From contig JAIGNY010000690.1 in the NCBI GenBank assembly GCA_020152595.1, forward strand, positions 502,501 through 566,500: DNA of 64,000 nt. The letters run 5' to 3'. This document shows positions 23,562 through 35,985 of the stretch, one piece after another (the first letter of the stretch is position 1; each line of letters begins with the position of its first letter). Source of the stretch: Chiridota heheva (lineage: Eukaryota > Echinodermata > Holothuroidea > Apodida > Chiridotidae). Below the pieces are notes generated by a model that did no database searches, was not told the DNA's origin, and worked only from the letters and a program-made list of their open reading frames with translations. The translations under genes were made by a program, and so were the position numbers.

Positions 23562-23988
23562 CGGAAATATGTAGATGGCACAGGGAGAATCCCTAGCAAC
23601 ACCCATCGGAGAGATGGCCAGCCTGCATGACACAGCCACCATCATGCACTGATAGCCGTGTAAGAAGCGTTGACAGTTGATTCGTTGAAGGACATTTTTT
23701 TGGGGCACGGGTTTATGTTGGAAAGCTTAACATCTTTGGTATCCCTTGCTCTTTTCAAAGATCTTGCTCTTTTCGACTGTCAATTGGGACTAAACTTTCC
23801 ATATCTTAATATTCAACTTTCGGAACTATTTGCAGGGACCATTTGTAAGAATTAGTTTTATTGTCCGTATCAGCTTAAAGCGTATAAAGTATGTGTGATG
23901 TGCAATGCGAGCAGCATTGGAGATCCCACTGACAGCGCCATATTTTGGTTCTACATCACTCGTAGCAATGAAGGATGAGATTAATCTC
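23562..23988. other. Unannotated stretch
   Basis: The open frame at 23670-23855 has no recognisable domain. Nothing else is identified. Confidence 0.45.
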
Positions 23989-24100
23989 CTTTAACACAGG
24001 GGTGTCGGAAGCTTTCGAAACGTGGGAGCATGACCTCTTAGAGGGCACTTCCATAAGTCATATGCATATGTCCGCCCCTGTCTGTAGATAATAAAGTAAA

Positions 24101-24565
<465 letters not shown>

Positions 24566-24955
24566 CTTTTATAGCGCCGACATCCAGAAAAATAACTGTT
24601 CGAGGTGCTGTACAAAAAAATAGGCTAAGTTTAATTACAAAAGTGTAAATCTGCAAGATCAGTCTTCAGTTGTCTTTTAAATGTATCCAATGTCGGTGAA
24701 AATTTCAGGTTAGGAGGTAGAGAATTCCAGAGTTTAGGTGCTGATGTTGAGAAAGAAATATCGCCACAGTGGGATCTTGTTGATGGATGTAGAAACTGAA
24801 AAGAATCACCAGAACGTAAAGCGCGACTTGGAATATATCTTGAAATGAGACTGCTAAGATAAATTGGAGCTATACCGTGAATAGACCGAAAAGCAAGAAA
24901 AAGAATTTTGAAATTAATACGCTTTTTGACAGGAAGCCAATGTAAAGTAAAATTA
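24566..24955 (-). mobile_element. L2/CR1-like LINE C-terminal fragment (third copy)
   Basis: Minus-strand translation gives LHWLPVKKRINFKILFLAF, IHGIAPIYLSSLISRYIPSR, ALRSGDSFQFLHPSTRSHCG and APKLWNSLPPNLKFSPTLDT in one open frame ending at 24631. This is the typical C-terminus of L2/CR1-type reverse transcriptases. It is the best preserved of the three LINE fragments here but is strongly 5'-truncated. The residues upstream of LHWLPV in the open frame come from the surrounding hAT-like element. Confidence 0.9.
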
Positions 24956-25239
24956 TAGTAAAAGGGAAACTTCATGGGTATCCATTTCCCCGTACATGAT
25001 AGGACTGACAAAAGTTGCCAATTTCCTACTATTGGGTCAGTAATTAAGGGGCATTTCATTTAAAAGGGGCACTTTTATAATATTTTTATTAAAAAATACA
25101 GATACCCGTTCTTGCACCTTTGACAGTATTTGAGGGACACTTTCCATTTCAAAAAGGGGCACTTTTGTCATTTTTCGAAAAATTGGGGGCACGAGTCCCC
25201 AGTGCTCCCTCCCCCCGTTCCTACACCTATGCTTTCACA

Positions 25240-26489
25240 CCAATGCCCGCCAAAACTATTATCAGTCAGAATAATTCAAGCGATTAGACTGACATTATCA
25301 TGATAACAATACGTAAATGTTATGTCTAAAACTTAAACCATTATCTAAAGACAATTCAGAGATTACGATTTTTGCAAACCTGTATGATGTTACAAACCAA
25401 ATGAGAATTACAATATGACAGCTGTCAATCATACCACCGAAACCAAACCCTAAAAGATTCATCAAATTCTACTGACTCAGTGAATATGATATATTTTTCT
25501 GATATTTTCAGATTTTTAAAGATAAATTACATCAATGAAATAAGTTGGAAATGACAAAACAACGTCTTCACGTATGACATTTTGATACTTCTTGTGATCT
25601 TTTACTTTTACTACTTGTATTCTGATACTTGATGGGATTCATCAAATCTTTGGTTTTTTTACCTCGAAAATGTTTGGTCTTCTTGTAAAATTTACCAAAA
25701 CTGTCATGAAGTATTAAAGCATTCAACTAATTCCCAGATACTATCTGTGATATTTTTCACAACTCGGCAGGTGCGCATCTGTTGATGTTTTTAGTTCACG
25801 GGCGTAAAATGACATACTTTCAATCATGCTGTGTTCTTGTCTAATAGAAGATAGCAACAGTTTAATCCAGCTAGATATTGAAACATTCCAACCATACCAA
25901 ATGCTCAACTGTTGAGCAAAACAAATCGAAATGTGTACAAACAATACTTTGTTTCATCTGACATTCATAGAACATGATGTGAATCAGAAAATATTCGAAT
26001 CATTTGTTGTTTTTGGTAACGATCTCTGCTTGACATTAATTGAAATATTACATGAGCCATGATCACTACACAAAAGCTGTTTGATAATTAAAACAAAATT
26101 GTTTCTTGTTTTTATTATCAAACAAGCAGTTTTTATACTGACGTGCAGAATTCAAATAGTTCCGGTTTTTTTACGCTGCCGGCAAAATTACCTGACAGGA
26201 AAGCAACCATCTTTTATCAGTGACTATATTCTATAAATTATTCGAAGATCATCAAAATGAAAACAAATCCATATTAATACTTATAGTTATCTGTGCTCTG
26301 TTTGCCGTCTGACAGATCGAGCAGCATCTTCTCTCTCAGTAAGCGAATGTACTATGCAATCGCTTTACTTCCCGCGGAAACTGAGCCATGAAACAAACAA
26401 TGAACCTTAAACAATAAACTTTACCAAAGCCATGAAAATAATATTTCATCCTTCATGCATTTGTTGAAATGCCACAGGCATAGAAAATA
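25240..26489. other. Unannotated stretch
   Basis: No gene or repeat recognised. The minus-strand frame at 25741-25944 has no recognisable domain. Confidence 0.5.
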
Positions 26490-27010
26490 CCAATGCAGTT
26501 ATATTTAATAGGCGTTTCTTCCAATGATAGCTTATCATTTTTAATTTATCAATTTAAATATCTTCACAAAATCCTTGGTGTTATCTATCATCTTCAAAAA
26601 TTGAACACACTAACCGATGACTCCTGTTCCTGTTACAATGATTATAGTGATACGCTTGAACACCTCTCCTGGTCTTGTAACTCATCTGCCATTTTCTAGG
26701 ATGGCGTGTAATATAAGTTTGTATCTAATATGGCCGTTTAACTTTCTGCATTTTGTTTATAGGTTTCACGCTAAAAGATCATTTCAAATATAATTTCATT
26801 ATTTTTTAGGCCAAATATAATATTTTTTGTTTTAGATCCTACTTTTGGATGGTTTTATAAATGTTATTAAGTCTATTCTAGAGGTTGAAAAGTTGTTTTC
26901 CATTACGAATGGAAATTTTGATGATTTTGTTCGTTTTAAAGAAATTGTGGGTGGTAACTTATTTATTTGATCAAATTCTATATACTTTGCAGGTTTCATC
27001 TATTACTTTT
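26490..27010 (+). mobile_element. L1/Tx1-like LINE ORF2 C-terminal scrap
   Basis: The frame 26493-26699 ends in LTDDSCSCYNDYSDTLEHLS then WSC, a CxC...H...C pattern like the C-terminal zinc-binding region of L1/Tx1-type ORF2 proteins (E-T/H-L-x-W-x-C followed by F-W). After frame changes, FTLKDHFKYNFIIF follows near 26765, and a stretch near 26848 reads DGFINVIKSILEVEKLFSIT and then FVRFKEIVG, as in the tail of such proteins. Highly degenerate, plus strand, unlike the other LINEs here. Confidence 0.55.
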
Positions 27011-27519
27011 CATGTATATTTATTTTTATTATTTTATAGGCCTATATGGATTATACTGCTTTTACTTGTATTTTGTATTTGAATGTCAAATAAACGTGTT
27101 TAAATAACATTTATCAGACCTATTCTAACCGTTTTTGCTCATTTAATCAGAATTGTCCGATTAACCATTAGAATCACCTAGTATCGAAAATATCTCGCAG
27201 TCTGAGATGGGTACAGCTCCAGGTTGGTAAGAAAATATCAAACCCATTACTTCATACTATTTCTGCTATTGTTAACGTTGAGATTTAGATTGAATCTTAT
27301 TCGCAACTACAAAAATGTCATCCAAAATGTTTGTCTGTTTCGGAAAATGGTTAGTGCTACAATCATTAATTAGTAGGATCCACTAACATAGTGTCTTGTA
27401 GCAGATTTAGTCGATTTGGTACTATGCCTGACCAAATTTTCATTCACTTCGATATATTTTTTAAAGAATAACAGAATTCCTTATAACCGACATTTTGAGG
27501 CGCATAGCAAGTAAGCGTA
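27011..27519. other. Unannotated stretch
   Basis: No gene or repeat recognised. Confidence 0.5.
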
Positions 27520-27799
27520 AATCATTACACAAATCCTAGCATGTAAGATGATGACTACACAAATCCTAGCATGTAAGATGATGACTACACAAATCCTAGA
27601 ATGTAAGATGATGACTACACAAATCCTGGCATATAAGATGATGACTACACAAATCCTGGCATGTAAGATGAATTCTACACAAATCCTAGCATGTAAGATG
27701 ATGACTACACAAATCCTAGCATGTAAGATGATGACTACACAAATCCTAGCATGTAAGATGATCACTACACAAATCCTACCATGTAAGATGATGACTATT
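27520..27799. repeat. 30-bp minisatellite, about 9 copies
   Basis: The unit holds ACACAAATCCTAGC and ATGTAAGATGATGACT. Because 30 is a multiple of three, one frame on each strand stays open: MMTTQILACK-type on plus and ICVVIILHAR-type on minus. Copies differ by single substitutions only. I treat both frames as repeat translations. Confidence 0.95.
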
Positions 27800-29019
27800 G
27801 ACAAATTTCTTTGGCCTAAAAGAAATTTTTGTTTGACAGTTTGATTGTTTTCTGTTGCAAAGATATTTTGAAAAATTGTTAATCAAAACAAAACTTGAAT
27901 AACAAACCACGTCTTTACGGTTTGGATTCTGCCTTTTCCATACACTTGCGGTATTCTTTATTCACTTTTTTCCATTAAAGTCAAGTTCTGGACATATTCA
28001 TAAGCCATCCTACCTGGAAAGGTCTACTAGAAAATATGGTACCATAAGATGAATGAAAGCCATCGACGAAATTGACTCACATCATACGCCAATCAATGAC
28101 GTCATAAACCTTAAAAAATCAAATTTAATCTAAATCTAAAAATAGTAAATTTTAATCAATCCTGACGGACACAAAATTTCATTCCATGCCGACTTCTAAT
28201 TTAGTCTTATTGGAAACATAACAAATCAATCCACAAAGTAATACATATTTTCTGTCAGGTTTTTCTGTAACTATTGAAATTTTCATAATTGTTCATTTAA
28301 TATACAACCTATTATCGTATATAATTGTGCTCGACAGGCTTCTAGAGGAAAAGACCACCTGGGTCACTGAAATAAAATCATTTTTCGAATCCTATTACAT
28401 GAACGGGAAACTAGATGCGTCATAACATTGATAGTAGAACAACCCAGACGGTGAATTGCAGGATGCAAGGTGAACGACCAGAAAACGACCCGAAAAGATC
28501 AAACTTTAATGTTAAAGAGAAAATCTTGTCTAGAGAAAATTGCTTGATTTGTCACCAATAAATCCGTTACATACTAGTAACCACGGCGGTAATTAGGTGG
28601 CTTGTCGGTGATTGTGTAAATTTCTTAATCGTACTTTTGTCGTATTTTCATCCCCATGTTATTACGAGGAAGAGCTTTTAATTTAAGAAAAAGCTCTTTT
28701 GAGGTCTGTTTTTATAGTTAATCAAACTTAGAACAATTTGCAGGGTGTGCTACTTTTTATTTAGACAGCGCAAAGTTTTTTATGTAATCATTTAAATTTC
28801 TTCCTAAATATGTGCAATCACTGAAAATGATGACAAAAGATATTCCTGCGTGGATTAGATAATGGGTATGGCAAGGACTCAAACCTGTTTTAATACATAA
28901 ACACTCACAAATTTGTAGAATGGTCATTCACATCCAATTTTGATGGAAAAGTATTTTCATTTTTTGTAAAAGATGTTCGTCCATAGACCTTTAAGTACAT
29001 ACTTTGCTTATCGTTACGC
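27800..29019. other. Unannotated stretch
   Basis: No gene or repeat recognised with confidence. Confidence 0.45.
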
Positions 29020-29370
29020 TTTCTTTGGAATATACTAAAAAAATTTCACGATGTTAATTCTCTTATAAATTGAAGAAAATTAGTTTAGCATCTTTTCTCA
29101 TATCAAATGAGGTAACTTATTCTATTAATGTTTGGCATGCGTCACCGGCCGGAAGTAACCATCAGACAATATATAAAGCTGAATGAAAAATAAAATCACA
29201 ACATATGGCAATTTTCCCATCAACTGACCAGCTTGGCGACGAGAAGTTTTTGTAGACAAACAAAAGTAAGTTTCTCGTTAGATCGCAGAAGTCAGGTTTT
29301 TACGAATTATATCGTCATTTCAGACTTTCAAAGAATCTAGTTCAACTTTTGAACCTCACATGATAAAGTC
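29020..29370 (+). repeat. First copy of a decayed duplicated block, with a donor-like site
   Basis: It matches 31310-31590 collinearly: TTCACGATGTTAATTCTCTT, CATATCAAATGAGGTAACTT, CATCAACTGACCAGCTTGG, GACGAGAAG and TTTGAACCTCA all recur with small changes. TATATAAA lies at 29170-29177 and CAAAA|GTAAGT at about 29260-29270. This could be an untranslated first exon and promoter, but no coding exon is seen nearby. Confidence 0.6.
29170..29177 (+). promoter_or_regulatory. Possible TATA box
   Basis: TATATAAA lies about 90 bases before a GTAAGT donor-like site in the duplicated block. The second copy of the block lacks this part. Chance occurrence in AT-rich DNA is quite possible. Confidence 0.25.
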
Positions 29371-29483
29371 TGCTGCACAAAAAAATTTATCCAGTAAGCA
29401 CACAGGACAATGTTACAATTTCCTCTCTAAATCTGTTTCAACTGTTCAAGTTATCTCACAACATTTCTTTTCCCTGCTATACC

Positions 29484-29580
29484 CCCCACACACACACACA
29501 CACTCATCTCCCCCTTCCACCCCACCCCTTCCTCTCTCTCTCTCTTTCTATCTCTCCCTCTTCCTCTCTCTCGTTACTTC
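29484..29580. repeat. Low-complexity (CA)n and (CT)n tract
   Basis: CCCACACACACAC followed by CT-rich pyrimidine sequence on the plus strand. The open frames on both strands here are artefacts of it. Confidence 0.85.
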
Positions 29581-29616
29581 TATAGAACTCTACTTTGACT
29601 CTAATTTTCTCTGTAA

Positions 29617-30034
29617 CAGTGGCGTGGTGGCAGGGGGAAAACTGCCCTCCAACGAAACTTTCTGAGAGGGCGCCGAGTGTCCAAAGGGGCGCCAAAATTG
29701 TCCTGATCTGGGGGATATTGTCTTCAATATTTAGGAAGTTTTCTTCAATGTTTGTGAACTTTCCTTCATTTTGGGGATATTTTCTTCAATATTTAGCAAG
29801 TTTTTCTTCAATTTTTCAGAAATATCCTTCATTCTGAGGAAGTTTCCTGCATTTTCGGAAAATTTTCTTTGTCCGTAGATTTGAAACACTGATTTTATGC
29901 AATTTCTAATCGGTGCTATATAAACGGTGCATGCCAATTTAGATCTATGTGCACGTTTTAATTTAGAGCAATTTTTACTTGGGGGGCGCCAAAATGTCCT
30001 TGCCTCCAGTGAAACATTACCCACCACGCAATTG
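29617..30034. mobile_element. hAT-type MITE with 8-bp target duplication
   Basis: The left end is CAGTGGCGTGGTGG and the inverse of the right end is CAATTGCGTGGTGG. A perfect 8-bp CTCTGTAA lies outside both ends (29609-29616 and 30035-30042). Subterminal GGGCGCCAAAAT/TGTCC words occur in both halves. Between about 29721 and 29870 there are degenerate repeats of TTTTCTTCAATATTTAG-type sequence. 418 bp, non-coding. Confidence 0.85.
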
Positions 30035-30042
30035 CTCTGTAA

Positions 30043-30690
30043 GGAAACTGTATATAAGTGGATATCATACGGTTTGTACACTCATTTAGTAAAGAAACGC
30101 TATTATCCTGCTCTTTATACATGGACAAGAGGAACTTAGGGAAAGCTTTACAACATGCCGCCTACTCCGGATAAGACTGCGTCAGTCATTAATTTACATG
30201 TTCATTTAAATGTTCATATGCAGATCCAATATGCCCATGTATGGCATCTCATGTTTACCTCTGCCTTTGATACAAGCAGTTATCAATTTTACTTTTGTAT
30301 AACTTAACCCAGTAAACTGGTAAAAAGCAGTACAGAATCTCAATGTAATTTTTTTACTCTTTTAGGTGATGTTTGTGTAATCCGTGCAATAATTGAAACA
30401 ACATTTTACAATGTAATATATATAATTTATGAACACATTTAAACCCAAAACTGCCTGCAAAGTTATTCAAAACAAATACCCGTTCTAAGGACATCTAAGG
30501 ATGTATGATGAGGCTGTTTCTATCAGATCCCCTTAGATAGTGAATCAGAAGACACAACTTCATTTGTTACATCCTTTGAGCATTATCGTTATACAGTGTT
30601 GGCGGTCGGTTTGCAAAATAGCAGTAGCACTTTTCAGAGACTGATGGATGAGTTACTGTAAGGGTGTGAATCGTTTGCTAAGGCTTACCA
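30043..30690. other. Unannotated stretch
   Basis: No gene or repeat recognised. Confidence 0.45.
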
Positions 30691-31030
30691 GGGAGTTGTC
30701 TGAATGACAACACCCTGGTGTGGAGTTGTCTAAATGACAACACCCTGGTGTGAGGATACTGAGCACCTACACGTTGTCCTTCAGAAACTGGCTGAAGGTC
30801 TATAAGTGAAACCAAAGAAAAGCAAGGTTGAATATCTTTATTATACGATTTGGGAATGGTACATTCGCACCGACGTGTAACAAACTGGAAGCAGTGCAGA
30901 ACTTTCCCCAAGCCCTTACAAAAAGAGGAGGTCCGTGCATTCCTAGGGCTGACTGAATATTACTGAAAGCTTGTTGCAAATTATGTTGAAATAGCAACAC
31001 CAATCACTGACTTAACAAAAAAGAACTGAC
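30691..31030 (+). mobile_element. Ty3/gypsy pol scrap (reverse transcriptase end)
   Basis: Plus-strand pieces read EDTEHLHVVLQKLAEG, VKPKKSKVEYL, FPKPLTK-like text, EVRAFLGLTEYY and KLVANYVEIATPITDLTKKN-like sequence across several frame changes and stops. This is the region from the reverse transcriptase active site towards RNase H in Ty3/gypsy elements. The active-site region is decayed (LNDN) and sits in a 30-bp tandem duplication (30691-30752). No LTRs or other domains are seen. Confidence 0.7.
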
Positions 31031-31119
31031 TTATTTCAGTTGAAATAAACTTTGAGAGGAAATTGTAACATTGTCCTGCGTGCTTACTGGAGAACTTTTT
31101 GTGTACAGCAGACTTTATT

Positions 31120-31725
31120 ACACATGCATATACATATATAAACATACAAAGATGAAAATAGCTCTATTTGCAATCTTATGTGATTCATGAATGAGAAATG
31201 AAACAATGTTTGCACTTCCGTGTCTGCATCTGCATTGATTGAAAACAAAATAGTATAGTTATCTTGCTGTATTCATTTAAGCTTAGGCCTATCGTTATTA
31301 TCTTTTGAATCTAATTAGAGAGATTTTCACGATATCAATTCTCTTGTAAATTGAAGAAAATTAATTAACATTTTTTCACATATCAAATGAGGTAACTTAT
31401 CTTATTCAATCTGGAGTAATCACTACATGTCCATTTCCATCAACTGACCAGTTTGGTGACGAGAAGTCTTTATAGACAAACAAGATAAGTTTCTCCGTCA
31501 AATCATCGACGTTGCGTCTTCTCTTTAAATACCGTCATTTTGAGACGTCCAAAGAATCCTTTCCAACCTTTGAACCTCAAATGCAATACGTAAACATACA
31601 AAGTTGAAAATAATTTATAACTACAATTTTATATGATTCATAACTAAAACATTCAACAAAGTTTGCAATTTCGGGTATGTATTTGTATTAGCAGAAAATA
31701 CAACAGTATAGTTAGCTTTATTCTA
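31120..31725. repeat. Second and third copies of decayed duplicated block
   Basis: 31310-31590 matches 29020-29370. In addition 31120-31260 resembles 31585-31725 (ATAAACATACAAAG-TGAAAATA, TGATTCAT, GTATAGTTA), so the locus has been duplicated more than once. The GTAAGT of the first copy reads GATAAGT here, so a donor would be lost. Confidence 0.55.
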
Positions 31726-34700
31726 TGTTAAACAAAGTTAACAACCTTCATTGTAACATTGATTTGCTTGCTGTAATTATAATGCAATAGTTTTAAGAAT
31801 GTTTGCTTTCGGCAGGTCACATACTATTAACTCTTGTAACAGATTTTACAAACTTTATATTTTGTAAAATGGGAAGTACTTATTTTATCATTGCTCACTT
31901 TGAATAATTCTCTGTTTGTTAGAGGTATCAGCTTATAAAACAGACGTTACATTGAAGTGAACATCTAGTAAAGTTTAATAGAACTGCTTTATGGATAATA
32001 GGCTTTTTAAAAGACTGGATGGTCAGAGTGACCAGTAAAAAATATGCCTTTACCATAGAGTAGAACTTCTAAAAAAGGACCCATAATTCGACCCTCACAA
32101 GAACAATTCTTCCGTCTAGATCACTGAGAAAAAATGAGGAAACACAATTCGACAGACAGGTCAAGAAAAAGACGTCCCACATAGGAAAAGAAGGTTTATT
32201 GACGAGGGACCTTGGAAGGTATGACGACATCCACTAAAGAGGTGTCATTATTGAGAATGTGGGGAATAATACACACTATTTGAAACATATTGTCGTTAAC
32301 CCTCCCGTGGTGAAGCTACCAGTACGCAAATGGATACTCCCAGATGCAGACAAACGAAAATCAGTATCATTTGTGGGTGCCATACAGTTGTTACCTTAAA
32401 AGCTTGAGTGTCGAGTCGGATGTGGTAAGGATTCTTTCTAATCATTTGTATTGTAATGTTTTCATTTTGTCGCTTTTCAAAAATATTGGTCCTAGAAAAG
32501 TATGGATACATATAAAGTGAAATAAATGACTTAAATTGTATGATTTCCCAAAAGTAGGTGAAGTAATATATACCTTTTTCGAGGTTTGCAAGTGTAGCCT
32601 TAATCTTTAATAAACCCTACAGGTTTAATTTCATCCCCAACATAAGTTGCAGAAGTCTGCATTAAGTATTAAATTTAAAGGGGTGTTTTTTCTTACATAC
32701 AAAATACAAATGAAAAGAAGCGTTGTTCCTTCCTTGCGTTGTCTTTGATATAGCAAGCATCTCATACTCTGTAAAGCCTGTTATATTAAGACAATCCATA
32801 ATTACATTGACATGCCAGGAACTCTTTAAACATTGTGTTTGCTTTGAGTAGCAATATTAAATTGTGTACGTGCATGTGATCAGATTTTTCAAAGTAAAAC
32901 TGTTTACTTTTTTACTTTCATTGTAAAAGTTGCTTCGTCATTAATCGACATAAAACTCCTTTAGTTTTGATATTTTACACCCTGTTCGAAGAACTTAACG
33001 ACGCCAAGGTCACGTTAATAATCACTTTAAAATTTATTAAACAAATGTTTGCCTTGTTTTGTAATCTAAGGAATAAGTGTTTCAGTAGATGCACATATCT
33101 GAAGTCTTCAGTCGAAAAACTCTCTGTTTACTTGCAAATTCGTCTCTTTTTTTTTTTTTTAATACTCCTATTGATTTTAACTGTTTGACACTACAATTTG
33201 AAAGAGAGTAGCTAAGTTTGTCAAAGATGTTTTTGAAAGTTCGTCATACCAGGGAGTTCAATTTCGCCAATTTACATTGAGCTGCAACATTTTGTTTTCT
33301 TATTAATTCTAAAACTTGTTATTCTCCCCATGAAAAAGATGTTTTCATTGTCAATTTATTAATTATATTCCCCGTGTTTTCAGAAATATTTACAGGTTGT
33401 TGTTCCAAAATACTTGAATTATTACTCAATAATATTTACGGTACGATATTTGGCACGTAAGCATTTCGAAGAAACCGCATTACAGGTGTCCAAACTATTA
33501 CGAACAAAAAAATTATCCCAAACTTTTCGAATAAACATCCCACTTATCTCGTCACAAAACTTCCTTTTGCAATGATATTTCCATATTTAGCACATTTACA
33601 AAGTAAAATACTTTCAGCTGTTAATTGTTAAGAAAATGAGGATTTTACCAAAACATATTTTTCTTTCTCTTATTTTACTTTCACAAAGACACTGCGTATA
33701 CAATTGACCTTCTTAGAGTGTCTGTTAGAAAGTTGAAAGTTAATTATACCCTCCCACCCACAATAAGAAATAATGACCTTTCAAAGCTCTAGATATTTAT
33801 GATATGTTTCACCGAGAGTATCCCTGCATCCATGAAGCCTGCGACCCGCTGGGTGTGGTATTTGTTTCATCGTTCATGCTCGCAACCTATCAACCTTCTA
33901 CCCATCAGTTGCCGTCAATCTTCAGTAACTACATTAGGGAGCTGGATAGTTTATTTCGATTAGAGTATATTAAAGAAGTATACTCGACTGTGCGGTCTAA
34001 TCTATAAACTACTAGCGTCTAAACATTTTATTTCAAGAACTTTATCCACAGATCCAGCCAAACATTACAAAATATACACAAATAATTTGAGTGAAATAAG
34101 AAACATTAAAACAAACATGCGTTTTGATTACTTAGACATAAATGATATCAAAAGATTGAGTAACATGGATTAACATATATAAACATAATCTGCGGCGTTT
34201 ACAAACCATATAAATACATATGTATTTACAGGTTTAACATGTTCGAGATGAATCTACCTAAAATTGAGCAAGGAAGGTGTGTTGTGGTTTTCACATTAAA
34301 TTCCATATGTTTATTAAGTAAGCCTGACTTTAGATGAAACGTAATATTGCAAATGCTAAATATTACCAACTTCCGAGCTAGGGGTTGTCCCATGTATCCT
34401 TGGTGCAAGCGAATGCCAGGGTACCCTTGGACGGGACACTAGCACATCGCACTCATTTTACAGAGTTGAGTCGACAGGAGCAACCGAAAATAAATTGTGT
34501 TGCGCAAGAATACATAATAGTACCTAGAGTGTGAATCCAACGGTTTCCAACCTAGTACATTGTGAGTAAGAGTCGGACGATGGTTAATTCAAGTGAGCTA
34601 CCACGTATCCTATCTTTCAAGCAATAATCCAAAGTACTTCAAACTTGCATTTTAACACATGCTGAATGGTACTCAATCGTGAATCCATGAAAAAATTGTA

Positions 34701-34945
34701 TTGACCTGCAGGGTTAAATATCAAGTTAATCTTTTAAACGTTATGCACTTTTTCTTGCCTGCTTCTTCTATCAATTATTTCTATTCTAATGAATGATTTA
34801 CCCACAATGAAATTGCTGATCCCTCCGCGTATACATTCATTTCTTTGCACAACCGACATATTGAATTTGACTGGCAAGAATTGAGGCACTGTTCTAATAT
34901 TCCATACCCACCCAGTATTTATATAACACCAAACCATTATTTACA
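31726..34945. other. Unannotated stretch
   Basis: Short open frames only (32296-32511 minus, 32967-33188 plus, 33804-34007 plus, 34734-34937 minus); none shows a recognisable domain. No mobile element with clear ends. Confidence 0.45.
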
Positions 34946-35070
34946 GTAGAATGACACAGTTTGGGGGTAGAATGACCCAATTTGGGAGTAGAATGACACA
35001 GTTTGGGGGTAGAATGACACAGTTTGGGGTAAAATGACACAGTTTGAAGGTAGAATGACACAGTTTGGGG
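34946..35070. repeat. ~21-bp minisatellite, 6 copies
   Basis: The unit is GTAGAATGACACAGTTTGGGG with small changes (ACCCAA, TAAAATG, GAAGG variants). Confidence 0.92.
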
Positions 35071-35134
35071 TTTTCGATGTTTTGTTTACCGAATAATGTT
35101 ACAGCAGAAAATGCCAATGAGTGACAAAAACAAT

Positions 35135-35230
35135 CCCTCAGCTCTTAAAACTGGAACAGTCCCTCAGCTCTTAAAACTGGAGCAGTCCCTCAGCTCTTAA
35201 AACTGGAAGTTCCTCAGCTGTTAAACCCGG
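35135..35230. repeat. 26-bp minisatellite, about 4 copies
   Basis: The unit begins CCCTCAGCTCTTAAAACTGG. The last copy is diverged. It lies only 65 bp from the unrelated 21-bp minisatellite. Confidence 0.9.
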
Positions 35231-35919
35231 ATACAAATTCCCTCTTTGAAATTCAGAACAAAGATAAATCTTTGCATAAAAACTTTGATAATAAAAACAT
35301 GTACTTTGTTTATTTTCTAGGTAGCTACATTTTTCCGTTGTTTATATTTCATATCACTTGCACGTGCAATACTTTACAATAAGGCGGGTAAGAAACAAAC
35401 ATGAACACCGCTTTAAATCAAGTAAAGCCACACCCACAAACGTTACGAACATGAACAAATAACCGTGTTCCTCCTCCAGCAAGTAAGTCATCCCGTCGTA
35501 TTATAAATATCTCTACGGTTACAGTAGGTTTCTGCATTTGCAAGCTTGGATAGTTTACAAACCTTACACACACTTGGAACATATTCTAACTTATTCTATG
35601 TCTGCAGTTAACGGGATTATCACTTGGTTCGACCTTTAAGAAGTGGAATACCATTTATAGAAAACTCGAAGGAATACAGCCTAAAATATATTGTAAGTAT
35701 TATCCATTTTAATACGTCCTTCAATCATTCGTTTTAATCATGCTTGTCACAACATAATAATTTCCTTGCAATCTTTATATAGATCGCAAGTCGTAAGACT
35801 TGATTTTCAGTAAATCTGACGTAAATGACGTATCATCTTAGGGTCTCAGTAGAATGCACAATTTAATCTACTCTTGCAGGGTAAACTTTGGAGTGAATTC
35901 GATAAAGTCTCAGAATAAA
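35231..35919. other. Unannotated stretch
   Basis: A TATAAATA lies near 35502 and an acceptor-like TATGTCTGCAG near 35598-35608, but no exon can be supported. Confidence 0.35.
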
Positions 35920-35985
35920 AACAAAACATATCGTACGTGCCATACATTCATTTGTATCTGACAAATTGCCACCAGAAGTAAGAGT
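35920..35985 (+). pseudogene. Short duplicated coding-like segment, first copy
   Basis: It matches about 36491-36565 and can be read as AIHSFVSDKLPPEVR, against AQHSFASDKLPPEFRGK in the second copy. The family is not recognised. The surrounding frame has stops. Confidence 0.35.

Noticed and set aside
29020-31590. LTR pair of the Ty3/gypsy fragment
   Set aside because: The duplicated blocks flank the pol scrap but do not begin and end TG...CA, are only partly collinear, and a hAT MITE and unrelated sequence lie between.
32240-32345. Plus-strand frame GVIIENVGNNTHYLKHIV as gypsy integrase tail
   Set aside because: Too short and without the residues I would need to assign it.
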